From contig JALRIQ010000127.1 of NCBI GenBank assembly GCA_023277325.1, positions 1 to 14,835 of the forward strand: 14,835 nt of DNA, in the 5' to 3' direction. The notes under the pieces were generated by a model. That model saw only the letters and a program-made list of their open reading frames with translations. It searched no databases and was not told the DNA's origin. Positions 1 through 7,539 of the stretch are shown in pieces. Position 1 is the stretch's first letter. The number at the start of each line of letters is the position of its first letter. The position numbers and the translations under genes are program-made. Source of the DNA: Bacteroidia bacterium. Its GTDB lineage: Bacteria > Bacteroidota > Bacteroidia > UBA8524.

Positions 1-1
1 C

Positions 2-2572
2 CCAGATCTTCAGGATGTGCCGTTTTCATTATTTGATGGACTTGAAGAGGAATTACTTTCCGGAGAAATAATGATTGGACAGGTAAGAGACCACCCGAAT
101 ACCAATTTTCGTGAGATTATGACATCTCAAGATATTTTAACCTATGTTTTTGCACCAATAATCATAGAGGGGCTTCTTTGGGGATTTATCGGGTTTGATA
201 ATTGTACGAATTATAATTCTTGGTCACCCGACCAAGTAGATGCTATTCAGGCAGTTGCCTCAACTATTGCAATCCGAATACATTACTATAGACTGTATCA
301 AGAAAAAAAGAAGTACGTAGAGCGTTTTGAAATAAGCTCTATCAATTCAGGAGTAGGAGTCTGGGAATACAACTTGATTACGAAGGAATTTTTTTATTCG
401 GGAGGCTCTATCGCCCTTTTCGAACAAGATCAACTCGATTTCAAAAATTCCATAAATTGGAAAGAGTTTGTTCACCCCAATGATTACAACTATGTTGTGG
501 AGAATTTTAATCAGGTAATAAACTCAGAATTAGAAACTTTTGAAGTGAAGTTTCGGTTATTAACCGCTGGCGGCTCATTTAAATGGATAGAGTCAAAAGC
601 CAATTTCATGAACGGAGACAAAACGATACTGATTGGAACCCATGTCGATATAAGCGACAGAATTAGACAGGAAGAAATAATCAAACATCAGAATAAGTTT
701 CTTGAAGAATTAACCGAAAAGGCCGAGTTCGTTTGCTGTATTGCTGACGAAAACGACGATATAGTTTATCTTAATAAACTCGCCCGAGACATTATTGGAG
801 AAAGCCTTTTACACAATGGCAAACCCGATTGGTCAAGTTTGATACATCCTGAAGATGAGGAGGTCATCTGGAACTATTATTATTCGGCATTTAAAACACC
901 CGGGGTTCAATCTTCTATTAACATCCGTTTTGTAGATCCAAAAAGTAAAGAAACTCGCAACTACCGGATTATCGCCAATAATCAATTGAGCAATGATTCG
1001 ATTAAAGGGGTAATGTTTTTTGGACTTGATATTACAAATGCACTCTTAACAGAACGACGCCTTGCTAATACCGAATACCGATTAAATAGTATTGTGAGTA
1101 GCATGGAGGACATTGCCTATTCCATTGATATCAGAAATGATAAAATGGTCTTCATTGGCAATCCAGAAAACCTGTTACCCATTACAGGATTTACATACGA
1201 CGAAATTGAAATTGACCATAGTCTTATATTCTCAAGAATTCACGATGCTGACAAAAACCATTTCATTACTGTATGGGAAGAAACTGCATTAGGCCCTGTC
1301 GGTAAAATTAACGAGGTTCAATTGAGGTACAATCATCCAGAAAAAGGAACTATCCACCTCCTAAATAGATTCAAGCGCAATGAATATGGAGAAAATAAAA
1401 CCATAGATGGAATCATTTCAGACATAACAGCGAATGTGCAGGAAAAAATGAAAACAGAATTAGAACTGCGGCATTCAAAAAATAAACTGGAACAAATTAC
1501 GAACAATATTCATGATATGATTTGTGTTCACGATTGGCTTGGTAATCTAAATTTTGTGTCACCTTCGTGCAAAATAGTCAACGGATTTGAAAAGAGCGAA
1601 ATGCTAGGCAAAAGTTATCAGAAATTCATTGCTCCAGAATTTAGAGGCCTTGTTGATTTAACAATGGAGGAAGTTAAAAACACCAAAACGAGTAAAACTA
1701 TTGATTTTCAGATGCTAATTGCTAATGGAGCCTATAATTGGGTAGAAGTCATTTTCAGTCCAGTGCTCAACGAACAAGGCATCATTCAAGGAATCCAATC
1801 TTCGACCAGAAATGTAGAAGACAGAAAAAGGGCGGAATTTGAAATTCAAAAAAACCTTGAAAAGGAAAGAGAATTAAACGAACTAAAGGCACAATTTGTG
1901 AGCATGGCCTCTCATCAGTTCAGAACTCCACTATCAATTATGCACTCGAATACTGAACTTTTGGATATTATCATTAATAGGGATGATACTGACCTTAGCC
2001 GGATAAAAAAGATCTCTGAAACTATCAGACAAGAAATTTCTCGAATTACCAAACTAATGGAGAACATTCTCGTATTTGGTCGACTCGAAGCCAATATAAA
2101 GTTGGATTTACAGGCATTTGATGCTGTGCAAAAAACAGAGGAAATCATCGAAGCCATATTATCTGCAAAAAGTCAGTCTCCTCCCGTCATAACGCGGAAT
2201 TCAGAAAATATACCTTTCATTTTGGCCGATGAACTACTTTTTTCCCATGTTATTACCAACATCATTAGCAATGCTTACGAGTATTCGACAAATACGTCAA
2301 AATCCCCAGAGATTGATTTTACATACGACGAGGACCTAGGTATGGTAAAAATTTGTATGAAAGACTATGGAATTGGAATTCCAAAAGATGAAATCAATCA
2401 TGTTTTTGACTCATTTTATCGAGCAAGTAACACGCAGAATATTAAGGGTAGTGGCCTAGGATTAATTATCTGTAAGCAATTTACAGAAAAAATGAATGGG
2501 TCAATTGAATTAGAAAGCGAATTGAATAAAGGTACTCTTGTCAAAATACTATTACCAACCGCAATAACCTAA
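2..2572 (+). CDS. GAF/multi-PAS sensor histidine kinase, 5' end outside the window
   Basis: This is a sensor kinase that should autophosphorylate on histidine and pass the phosphate to a response regulator. The frame is open to the window edge, so the N-terminus is missing. Numbering from the GTG codon at 17, residues 1-95 are the end of a GAF domain (LLWGFIGFDNC, then a WSPDQ helix). Four PAS-like modules follow at about 105-217, 228-342, 352-475 and 490-605, with HPxD and DI(S/T) signatures typical of PAS/PAC. A coiled linker leads to the HisKA H-box ASHQFRTPL with His633. The ATPase domain has the N-box NIISNAYEYS (Asn752), the G1 box KDYGIGIP (Asp783) and the G2 box GSGLGLIICK. No transmembrane segment is visible, so the part seen looks cytoplasmic. 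It converges on the receiver-AraC gene with a 6-base gap, but a functional pairing is only inferred. The signal is unknown. Confidence 0.93.
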   Translation, partial: PDLQDVPFSLFDGLEEELLSGEIMIGQVRDHPNTNFREIMTSQDILTYVFAPIIIEGLLWGFIGFDNCTNYNSWSPDQVDAIQAVASTIAIRIHYYRLYQEKKKYVERFEISSINSGVGVWEYNLITKEFFYSGGSIALFEQDQLDFKNSINWKEFVHPNDYNYVVENFNQVINSELETFEVKFRLLTAGGSFKWIESKANFMNGDKTILIGTHVDISDRIRQEEIIKHQNKFLEELTEKAEFVCCIADENDDIVYLNKLARDIIGESLLHNGKPDWSSLIHPEDEEVIWNYYYSAFKTPGVQSSINIRFVDPKSKETRNYRIIANNQLSNDSIKGVMFFGLDITNALLTERRLANTEYRLNSIVSSMEDIAYSIDIRNDKMVFIGNPENLLPITGFTYDEIEIDHSLIFSRIHDADKNHFITVWEETALGPVGKINEVQLRYNHPEKGTIHLLNRFKRNEYGENKTIDGIISDITANVQEKMKTELELRHSKNKLEQITNNIHDMICVHDWLGNLNFVSPSCKIVNGFEKSEMLGKSYQKFIAPEFRGLVDLTMEEVKNTKTSKTIDFQMLIANGAYNWVEVIFSPVLNEQGIIQGIQSSTRNVEDRKRAEFEIQKNLEKERELNELKAQFVSMASHQFRTPLSIMHSNTELLDIIINRDDTDLSRIKKISETIRQEISRITKLMENILVFGRLEANIKLDLQAFDAVQKTEEIIEAILSAKSQSPPVITRNSENIPFILADELLFSHVITNIISNAYEYSTNTSKSPEIDFTYDEDLGMVKICMKDYGIGIPKDEINHVFDSFYRASNTQNIKGSGLGLIICKQFTEKMNGSIELESELNKGTLVKILLPTAIT

Positions 2573-2578
2573 ACATAA

Positions 2579-3328
2579 TTACTTGCTTCTTTTTTGTTGG
2601 CGGTATTTTCGTGGACTTATGCCAACTTGTTTTCTGAATACTGTATTAAAATAGACAGCGGAATTAAAACCGATTGTAACAGCTATTTGATTGATAGGCA
2701 AATCAGTCGATTCTAAAAATATCTTAGCTAAATCCAGTTTTACCAGGTTTACTAATTCTGAGACTGTGCAACTAAAAAACTTTTTCACCTTTTTCTGTAA
2801 AGTTGAACGGCTCATGTTTAAATAAAATGATAATGCATCATAATCCATCAAATCCTCCCCCGTCGTTTTCATGACAAACGAACGAATTCCCTGTTTAATT
2901 ATTTCACTTTCTAAGAGTAACTCCTTTCCATCCAACCTAAATTTATCATCTGAATTCTCATCACGTATTCCCAGGATATTTTTAATTTTCAAGTGGAGCT
3001 CTTCAATTAAAAAAGGCTTAACAATGAAGTCGTTTGCCCCTATATTGAGACCCTTCATCTTACTTTCTAAACTCGAGTCAGCAGTAATAATAATTATAGG
3101 TACTTTCTTTAGAACGGCATCCTTCTTGAGTATTCTTATTAAATCAAATCCTGTAAGAACATCCAAGTTTAAATCACTAACAATTATGGAAGGAATGTCG
3201 GATAGTGTTGCACGCAATAAACTCTCTACGCCTGTGAATTCTGATACTTTATATCCCTTTTCTCGAAATAATGCGCCAAGGACTTCCCTTAAAGCTAAAT
3301 CATCTTCTAACAGGTATAACGAATCCAT
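2579..3328 (-). CDS. Response regulator, receiver plus AraC-type DNA-binding domain
   Basis: This is a 249-residue transcription regulator. The N-terminal receiver (about 2-118) has the acidic pair in LLEDD, the phospho-acceptor Asp52 in VSDLNLD, Thr82 in IITADS, and Lys104 in FIVKPF. All the expected switch residues are therefore present. The C-terminal part (about 150-247) is an AraC-family double helix-turn-helix. Its second half shows the family signature PINQIAVTIGFNSAVYFNTVFRKQ followed by GISPRKYR in broken form: IGFNS, YFNTVF, GISPRKYR. This receiver-AraC architecture matches the C-terminal output of Bacteroidota hybrid two-component systems, here as a separate protein. It faces the large kinase tail to tail and is divergent from the receiver-kinase gene at 3426. 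No target operon is evident from position. The start ATG is only about four bases after a -7-like motif, so the mRNA may be almost leaderless. Confidence 0.93.
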   Translation of the reverse strand: MDSLYLLEDDLALREVLGALFREKGYKVSEFTGVESLLRATLSDIPSIIVSDLNLDVLTGFDLIRILKKDAVLKKVPIIIITADSSLESKMKGLNIGANDFIVKPFLIEELHLKIKNILGIRDENSDDKFRLDGKELLLESEIIKQGIRSFVMKTTGEDLMDYDALSFYLNMSRSTLQKKVKKFFSCTVSELVNLVKLDLAKIFLESTDLPINQIAVTIGFNSAVYFNTVFRKQVGISPRKYRQQKRSK

Positions 3329-3332
3329 GAAC

Positions 3333-3363
3333 TAAATATAGCGTATTCGGGGTTTTAAACAAA
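3333..3363 (-). promoter_or_regulatory. Candidate Bacteroidota-type promoter for the receiver-AraC gene
   Basis: Read on the minus strand, TTTG (3363-3360) is followed after 19 bases by TATATTTA (3340-3333). This is close to the Bacteroidota TTTG-N19-TAnnTTTG promoter pattern, with one mismatch in the last base of the -7 element. The ATG begins only four bases further on, which implies a very short or absent leader. It is a pattern match only, in an AT-rich region where chance matches are common. Confidence 0.35.
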
Positions 3364-3382
3364 AAAAACAAACTTCTAGCTC

Positions 3383-3390
3383 TATATTTG
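3383..3390 (+). promoter_or_regulatory. Candidate -7 promoter element for the receiver-kinase gene
   Basis: TATATTTG fits the Bacteroidota -7 consensus TAnnTTTG exactly and lies about 35 bases before the ATG at 3426. No convincing TTTG/TTG element sits about 19 bases upstream, where the sequence is an A-run. The assignment therefore rests on the -7 motif alone. Confidence 0.35.
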
Positions 3391-3425
3391 ATTAACATAA
3401 TAAAGTACAACGGAAAAGGACACCA

Positions 3426-4523
3426 ATGAATACAATCGAAGGCGCCAAATTACTTTTAATCGAAGACGAATTTAATCTAGGAGAAATAACCAAATATCTA
3501 TTAGAAAATTCGGGAATTGAAGTGAGATGGGAAACGTCCGGCGAAGAAGGCCTTAAAGCCTTGAAGGAATATTCCCCTGATATTATTCTCTGTGATATCA
3601 TGATGAAAGGAATTGATGGCTATGAAGTGTTACGGCAGATTAAGCAAAAAGAACGTTTCACATTCACCCCCTTCATTTTTCTTAGTGCAAAGGCGTCACC
3701 TTCTGAAATAAAGGACGGAATCCGTATGGGTGCCAATGACTATGTTGTAAAACCTTTTCGAATCGAAAACCTAAAAGAAACAATTGAACTACGTTATAAT
3801 CAAAGCCAAGAATTAAAATCCTACCGCAACAAAGCAAAAAAAACCAGCTCGATGAACAACTTTATGGTACGAGCTTCTCACGAATTTAACACTCCATTGC
3901 ATGGGATTAAAGGGTGCATTGAATTTTTAAAAAATGATATTGACAACCTAAATCAATCAGAAATAATAAACCTAATTGCAATGATGGAGTATTCTCATCA
4001 ACGGTTAGAACGAACCATTCTCAATATGATTACTGCTATTGAAGTGAGTAATAATCCCCATGAATTTGAAATAAATGGAAAAACAAAAATTGATGATATC
4101 ATTAATTCGGAATATGAATACTTACAGAAAAAATACAGCAGAAATAATGAGCCTAACATCAAAACAGAAAAAAACATTCCTTTTGTTCAAATAAGCGAAA
4201 AACTTGCCAATAAAATAATACATGAAATTATCGATAACGCGTGCAAGTTTTCCCAAATAGACGAAGAAATTTTTATCAGTTGCAGCTTCGATAATAAATA
4301 TGTTTGCGTAAGTATTTCTAACTTTGGAGAGCCTTTTACGGATGAAAACATTCGGAGCATTGATATGTTCCAACAGTTCAATCGTGATATAAACGAACAA
4401 CAAGGACTTGGTCTCGGCCTTTATTTGAGCAAAGCCATTTTAACACAGAATCATGGCTTCCTCAAAATATTTTCTGAAAACGGATTAAATACAGTAAAGT
4501 TATACTTCCCGATATTATGCTAA
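3426..4523 (+). CDS. Receiver-histidine kinase (REC-HisKA-HATPase) protein
   Basis: This 365-residue soluble protein joins an N-terminal receiver to a histidine kinase core, so it probably both receives and passes on phosphate within a relay. The receiver (about 8-125) has LIEDE, the acceptor Asp57 in LCDIMM, Ser87 at the switch position, and Lys109 in VVKPF. The HisKA H-box is ASHEFNTPLHG with His152. The ATPase domain has an N-box EIIDNACKFS with Asn271 and a clear G2 motif QGLGLGLYLSK (about 326-336). Its G1 box is degenerate: SNFGEPF stands where DxGxG is usual. ATP binding may therefore be altered, although NxG variants occur in active kinases. It has no membrane segment. It is divergent from the AraC-type regulator, and its end overlaps by 9 bases the end of the convergent stand-alone receiver. 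Confidence 0.92.
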   Translation: MNTIEGAKLLLIEDEFNLGEITKYLLENSGIEVRWETSGEEGLKALKEYSPDIILCDIMMKGIDGYEVLRQIKQKERFTFTPFIFLSAKASPSEIKDGIRMGANDYVVKPFRIENLKETIELRYNQSQELKSYRNKAKKTSSMNNFMVRASHEFNTPLHGIKGCIEFLKNDIDNLNQSEIINLIAMMEYSHQRLERTILNMITAIEVSNNPHEFEINGKTKIDDIINSEYEYLQKKYSRNNEPNIKTEKNIPFVQISEKLANKIIHEIIDNACKFSQIDEEIFISCSFDNKYVCVSISNFGEPFTDENIRSIDMFQQFNRDINEQQGLGLGLYLSKAILTQNHGFLKIFSENGLNTVKLYFPILC

Positions 4524-4916
4524 CTTTAGCTCGTTCAACAATTTTATTATATCGGCCTTGTGGTAATATCTGTAGGGTACTTCAAGGTCTTTTACATCTG
4601 AATTAGAATAAAACATATTTTCAGTATCTGTAGTAAAAAAATAAGTTTTTGGAAATTTTTCCTTCTTCATCAAATCAGACATTTCTTTAACCAATCGAAT
4701 CCCATTCATAACCGGTAGATGGACGTCCATTATGATCACATCCGGATAGCCATTTTGATTCAGAGTCTTGAAATAGTTCATGGCACTTAGTGGCTCCTCA
4801 AAGGACTTTACCTCAAACGATATCTCCTGTCCGATATAAATGCGTGCCAACGACTCGAAAATAAAACGCTGGACCCTATCGTCCTCAACCAACATGATGC
4901 TTAATCGTGAATTCAT
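4515..4916 (-). CDS. Stand-alone receiver-domain response regulator
   Basis: This 133-residue protein consists of one receiver domain with no output domain. The acidic pocket is in LVEDD (Glu11-Asp13), the acceptor is Asp64 in IIMDVHLPVMNG, the switch Thr is at 95/96 in FFTTDT, and Lys120 is followed by Ala rather than the usual Pro. It probably acts as a phosphate shuttle or protein-interaction switch, plausibly for one of the two nearby kinases, but that pairing is inferred from position only. Its last 9 bases overlap antisense with the end of the receiver-kinase gene, a tight convergent arrangement. The codon use is AT-rich like the three signalling genes before it, and unlike the GC-richer oxidase operon that follows on the same strand after a 132-base gap. 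Confidence 0.9.
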   Translation of the reverse strand: MNSRLSIMLVEDDRVQRFIFESLARIYIGQEISFEVKSFEEPLSAMNYFKTLNQNGYPDVIIMDVHLPVMNGIRLVKEMSDLMKKEKFPKTYFFTTDTENMFYSNSDVKDLEVPYRYYHKADIIKLLNELKLA

Positions 4917-5002
4917 TAAATCCCAGTCGCAAGCTAAGTTAAATCAATCATGTTGAACCTCCAATAAATAGGCAAAAAATGACTGAATGAAGCAACTTTG
5001 AT

Positions 5003-5039
5003 AAAACAAATCAGGTCATTACACATCACAAATACCTGA
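5003..5039 (-). terminator. Probable intrinsic terminator of the cbb3 operon
   Basis: Read on the minus strand, TCAGGT (5039-5034) with a following ATT pairs with AAT, a bulged G, and ACCTGA (5016-5011). A T-rich tail, TTTGTTTT (5010-5003), comes directly after. This lies just past the stop codon of the last operon gene at 5049. A further ACCTGA copy at 5058-5053, inside the end of the gene, could pair with the same TCAGGT and form a competing hairpin. The stem is short, so strength is uncertain. Confidence 0.45.
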
Positions 5040-5048
5040 ACAACATAT

Positions 5049-5710
5049 TTAATCAGGTCTGCAACAATCCTGAACCTCCTGGTTAACGACCTTCGGACTG
5101 ACATAAGGGATATCGAGGTTCAGGCCGCGTAGAATAAACAAAATCCCAATCATCACGGTAAATACTGGGATGGCTTTATTGAGTTTTTGACGCAAGGAGA
5201 TGCTCCATAGTTTTTTGCTCCAACTGATTCCCAGCATCATAGGCAAGGTTCCCAAACCAAATACGGCCATATAGGCTGCACCCATCATCATGTCCTGCTC
5301 TACCAAAGCTCCTGCCATGGCGATATAGACCATGCCACAGGGCAAAAACCCATTGAGCAGTCCGAGTAAGGCAACAGATCCGAGGTCGGTGCTTTGCATC
5401 CAACGTTGGTAAAGGCGGGTAAAAAAAGGAGGCCAGGAACTCTTTTTGCGTAGCAGTCCGAAAGCAAAGAGCAAAACCAAAATACCGCTAAGGATGCTGA
5501 TGCTTTGCTGAAAACCCGCCAGGTTCAATCCCTTTCCAAATACACCAATCAATACCCCCATTAATGCATAGGCCGTAATTCGTGAGGCATGGTAAAGGAC
5601 AGCACGCGCACCGCTGCTCTGGGGCAAAGCCATAACCAAGGGGCCACACATTCCCAAACAATGCAGGCTACCAAAATGCCTGTGAGGAATGCTGCCCAAA
5701 TTAATGCCAT
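5049..5710 (-). CDS. TauE/SafE-like (COG2836-type) membrane protein of the cbb3 cluster, with an apparent one-base frameshift
   Basis: This is an integral membrane protein of about 220 residues, of the kind often found at the end of Bacteroidota cco operons. It carries the family signatures GSLHCLGMCGPL near the N-terminus and NGFLPCGMVY in the middle, which suggest a metal-related role; copper handling for oxidase assembly is inferred. The uninterrupted frame starts only at 5699, with residues unlike the family. The proper N-terminus, MALIWAAFLTGIL, is encoded from an ATG at 5710-5708 in another frame. One extra base at the CC of 5671-5672 (GG on the coding strand) would join it as MALIWAAFLTGIL-GSLHC. 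The 5710 start overlaps the ccoH stop by 10 bases, which fits translational coupling. Several hydrophobic helices follow, and the C-terminus ends in DCCRPD. Either a sequencing or assembly error or a real mutation explains the shift; I favour an error because the rest is intact. Confidence 0.85.
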
Positions 5711-6126
5711 ATCAATTCACCTTCTTGATGGTACCAGGTCTCTCCTTCTTTGTAACGAAGGGTATAGCGGTACATACCTTGTTGCATATTCAGATTGCCT
5801 GCCACGGCAGCGCCATCTACCAAAGGAACAAGTAAAGTAGTATCCAGATAAGAATCTGAAGGGCGGTATAACTCCAGGAGGCAAGAGGAGGTTTTCAGCT
5901 CCGACTTGGTTTGAATCATGAAGTCTGCTCCCTTCTGACTCACATCGAAGCTGATTCTCTCGTTCATTTTCTGATTGATTACCTCCTGATATTCTAATCC
6001 TTGTTCGTAATAATCACGTTCAACCAGGTCGACCCGTTCGCCTAACATTTGCGAAACCAGGTAAAATATGAAGGCCACAAAAAGGCCTGCAAAAAGCAAA
6101 ACACCGTGACCAAAATGTATTTTCAT
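5701..6126 (-). CDS. ccoH: Cytochrome cbb3 oxidase assembly protein CcoH/FixH
   Basis: This 141-residue membrane-anchored protein is needed in known systems for assembly or stability of cbb3 oxidase. It has a short N-terminal segment (MKIHFGHG), one transmembrane helix at about 9-27, then the conserved juxtamembrane stretch DLVERDYYEQGLEYQ, typical of the FixH family. A beta-rich periplasmic domain follows, in which tyrosines and glycines near residues 115-130 resemble the family C-terminus. It lies 2 bases after ccoG and overlaps the following TauE/SafE-like gene by 10 bases. Position within the cco operon agrees with the assignment. No strong ribosome binding site precedes it, as for its neighbours. 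Confidence 0.9.
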   Translation of the reverse strand: MKIHFGHGVLLFAGLFVAFIFYLVSQMLGERVDLVERDYYEQGLEYQEVINQKMNERISFDVSQKGADFMIQTKSELKTSSCLLELYRPSDSYLDTTLLVPLVDGAAVAGNLNMQQGMYRYTLRYKEGETWYHQEGELIWH

Positions 6127-6128
6127 GA

Positions 6129-7538
6129 CTAATTCATTATCGGGGCGACAAATCCCGCCTCGAAGGTTTTTATTTTTTCACCATCGACATACACACCAAT
6201 TGGCACTGTAAATCGATTGCTTTTGACTTTTGATGTGGGTATAACCACCATGATTGTCCCTTTACTTTGCTCACCCGGAGGAGCTAGAAAATCCTTATCG
6301 CCAATCACCACCAACTCTGCCCGATCATCTTCCATTTTGAGAGTAACCTGCTTCTCTGAAAAGGTCTTATTGATGAACTCGACGTTGTACAAATTACTGA
6401 TTTTATCGTCGCCCTGAAATTGATAGGTTGATCCGTAGGTACGCACCAGAACCGCTTCGATATCATCACGTGAGGCGATGAAGAAAGTCAGCACACTTAC
6501 CAAAATCACCAGCACCGAACTGTAGGCAATGGCACGTCCAGACAATTTCCATTTTTGGCCTTTCTCCACTCCTTCCACTGTGTCGTAACGAATAAGGCTT
6601 TTCGGGCGGTTAATCTTGGTCATGACATCATCGCAGGCATCGATGCAGGCCGTGCAGTTGATACACTCTAGCTGAATGCCATTTCGAATATCTATGCCTG
6701 TTGGACAAACATTCACACAGAGGTTGCAATCAATGCAATCGCCCAAATGCGAGGTGTCTTCCTTTTTGTTCATCTTGCCACGTGGTTCGCCCCGCACATG
6801 GTCGTAGGTAACAACCACCGACTTCTTATCGAGCATCACCCCTTGAAGCCGTCCGTATGGACATACGATGATGCATACCAGCTCACGAAAAAAAGCAAAA
6901 ACAAAATAGAAGACTCCTGTAAAGATGAGCAGGGATATGAAGGTTCCCATATGAGCGAGAGGACCGTCCTTCATCAATAAACTCAACTCATCTATACCTA
7001 TTATATAAGCCAGAAAGGTATTGGAGATGACAAAGGAAAGCAGGAAAAAAAGGGTATGCTTGAGTGATCTTTTGCGAATCTTCTCGCCATTCCAGGGCAT
7101 GGCCTCTAATTTTTGCTGTTGCTTCCAATCCCCATCTATCCAGTATTCAATTTTTCGGAACAGCATTTCCATGAAGATGGTTTGCGGACAAACCCATCCA
7201 CAGAAAACACGTCCCCAAACCACCGTGAACAATACCACAAACACAATACCTGTGAGCATGGCCACGGCGAAGATGGCAAAATCCTGAGGCCAGAAGGGAA
7301 ATCCAAAAATGATGAATTTCCTTTCCAGCACGTTGAAGAGCATTAATGGATGTCCATGCCATTTTAAAAACGGACCAGCGAACATCAATGCCATCAATAC
7401 CCAGGCTACAATTGACCGCGCTTTATAGTACCCACCGCTCGGCTTCTTCGGGAATATCCAGAGGCGCTTGCCCTTTTTATTCACGTTCGAGAGGCTGTCG
7501 CGGTAATGTTTATCGTCTAAAGCTTTTGCGGCTTCCAT
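6129..7538 (-). CDS. ccoG: Cytochrome cbb3 oxidase accessory protein CcoG (FixG/RdxA family)
   Basis: This 469-residue membrane iron-sulfur protein is linked in known systems to cbb3 oxidase maturation, including reduction of copper for the active site. It contains a membrane core with the paired motifs GRVFCGWVCPQ (Cys113, Cys117) and CIIVCPYGR (Cys222, Cys226). A ferredoxin-like region has two CxxCxxCxxxC clusters: Cys268/271/274/278 (CIDCNLCVNVCP) and Cys292/295/298/302 (CINCTACIDAC). After a further helix at about 337-355, the C-terminal part (about 365-469) is an immunoglobulin-like domain typical of FixG. All expected cysteines are present and the length is normal. It starts one base past the ccoP stop and is followed 2 bases later by ccoH, so it is co-transcribed in the oxidase operon. 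Confidence 0.96.
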   Translation of the reverse strand: MEAAKALDDKHYRDSLSNVNKKGKRLWIFPKKPSGGYYKARSIVAWVLMALMFAGPFLKWHGHPLMLFNVLERKFIIFGFPFWPQDFAIFAVAMLTGIVFVVLFTVVWGRVFCGWVCPQTIFMEMLFRKIEYWIDGDWKQQQKLEAMPWNGEKIRKRSLKHTLFFLLSFVISNTFLAYIIGIDELSLLMKDGPLAHMGTFISLLIFTGVFYFVFAFFRELVCIIVCPYGRLQGVMLDKKSVVVTYDHVRGEPRGKMNKKEDTSHLGDCIDCNLCVNVCPTGIDIRNGIQLECINCTACIDACDDVMTKINRPKSLIRYDTVEGVEKGQKWKLSGRAIAYSSVLVILVSVLTFFIASRDDIEAVLVRTYGSTYQFQGDDKISNLYNVEFINKTFSEKQVTLKMEDDRAELVVIGDKDFLAPPGEQSKGTIMVVIPTSKVKSNRFTVPIGVYVDGEKIKTFEAGFVAPIMN

Positions 7539-7539
7539 T

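Noticed and set aside
2871..3335. Plus-strand open frame of 154 codons opposite the receiver-AraC gene
   Set aside because: It is a shadow of a receiver gene with all switch residues intact, and the translation is Ser/Ile-rich without features.
4917..5048. Possible small gene in the gap before the oxidase operon end
   Set aside because: The only ATG with a purine-rich leader on the minus strand stops after a few codons; the gap is better explained by the operon terminator.
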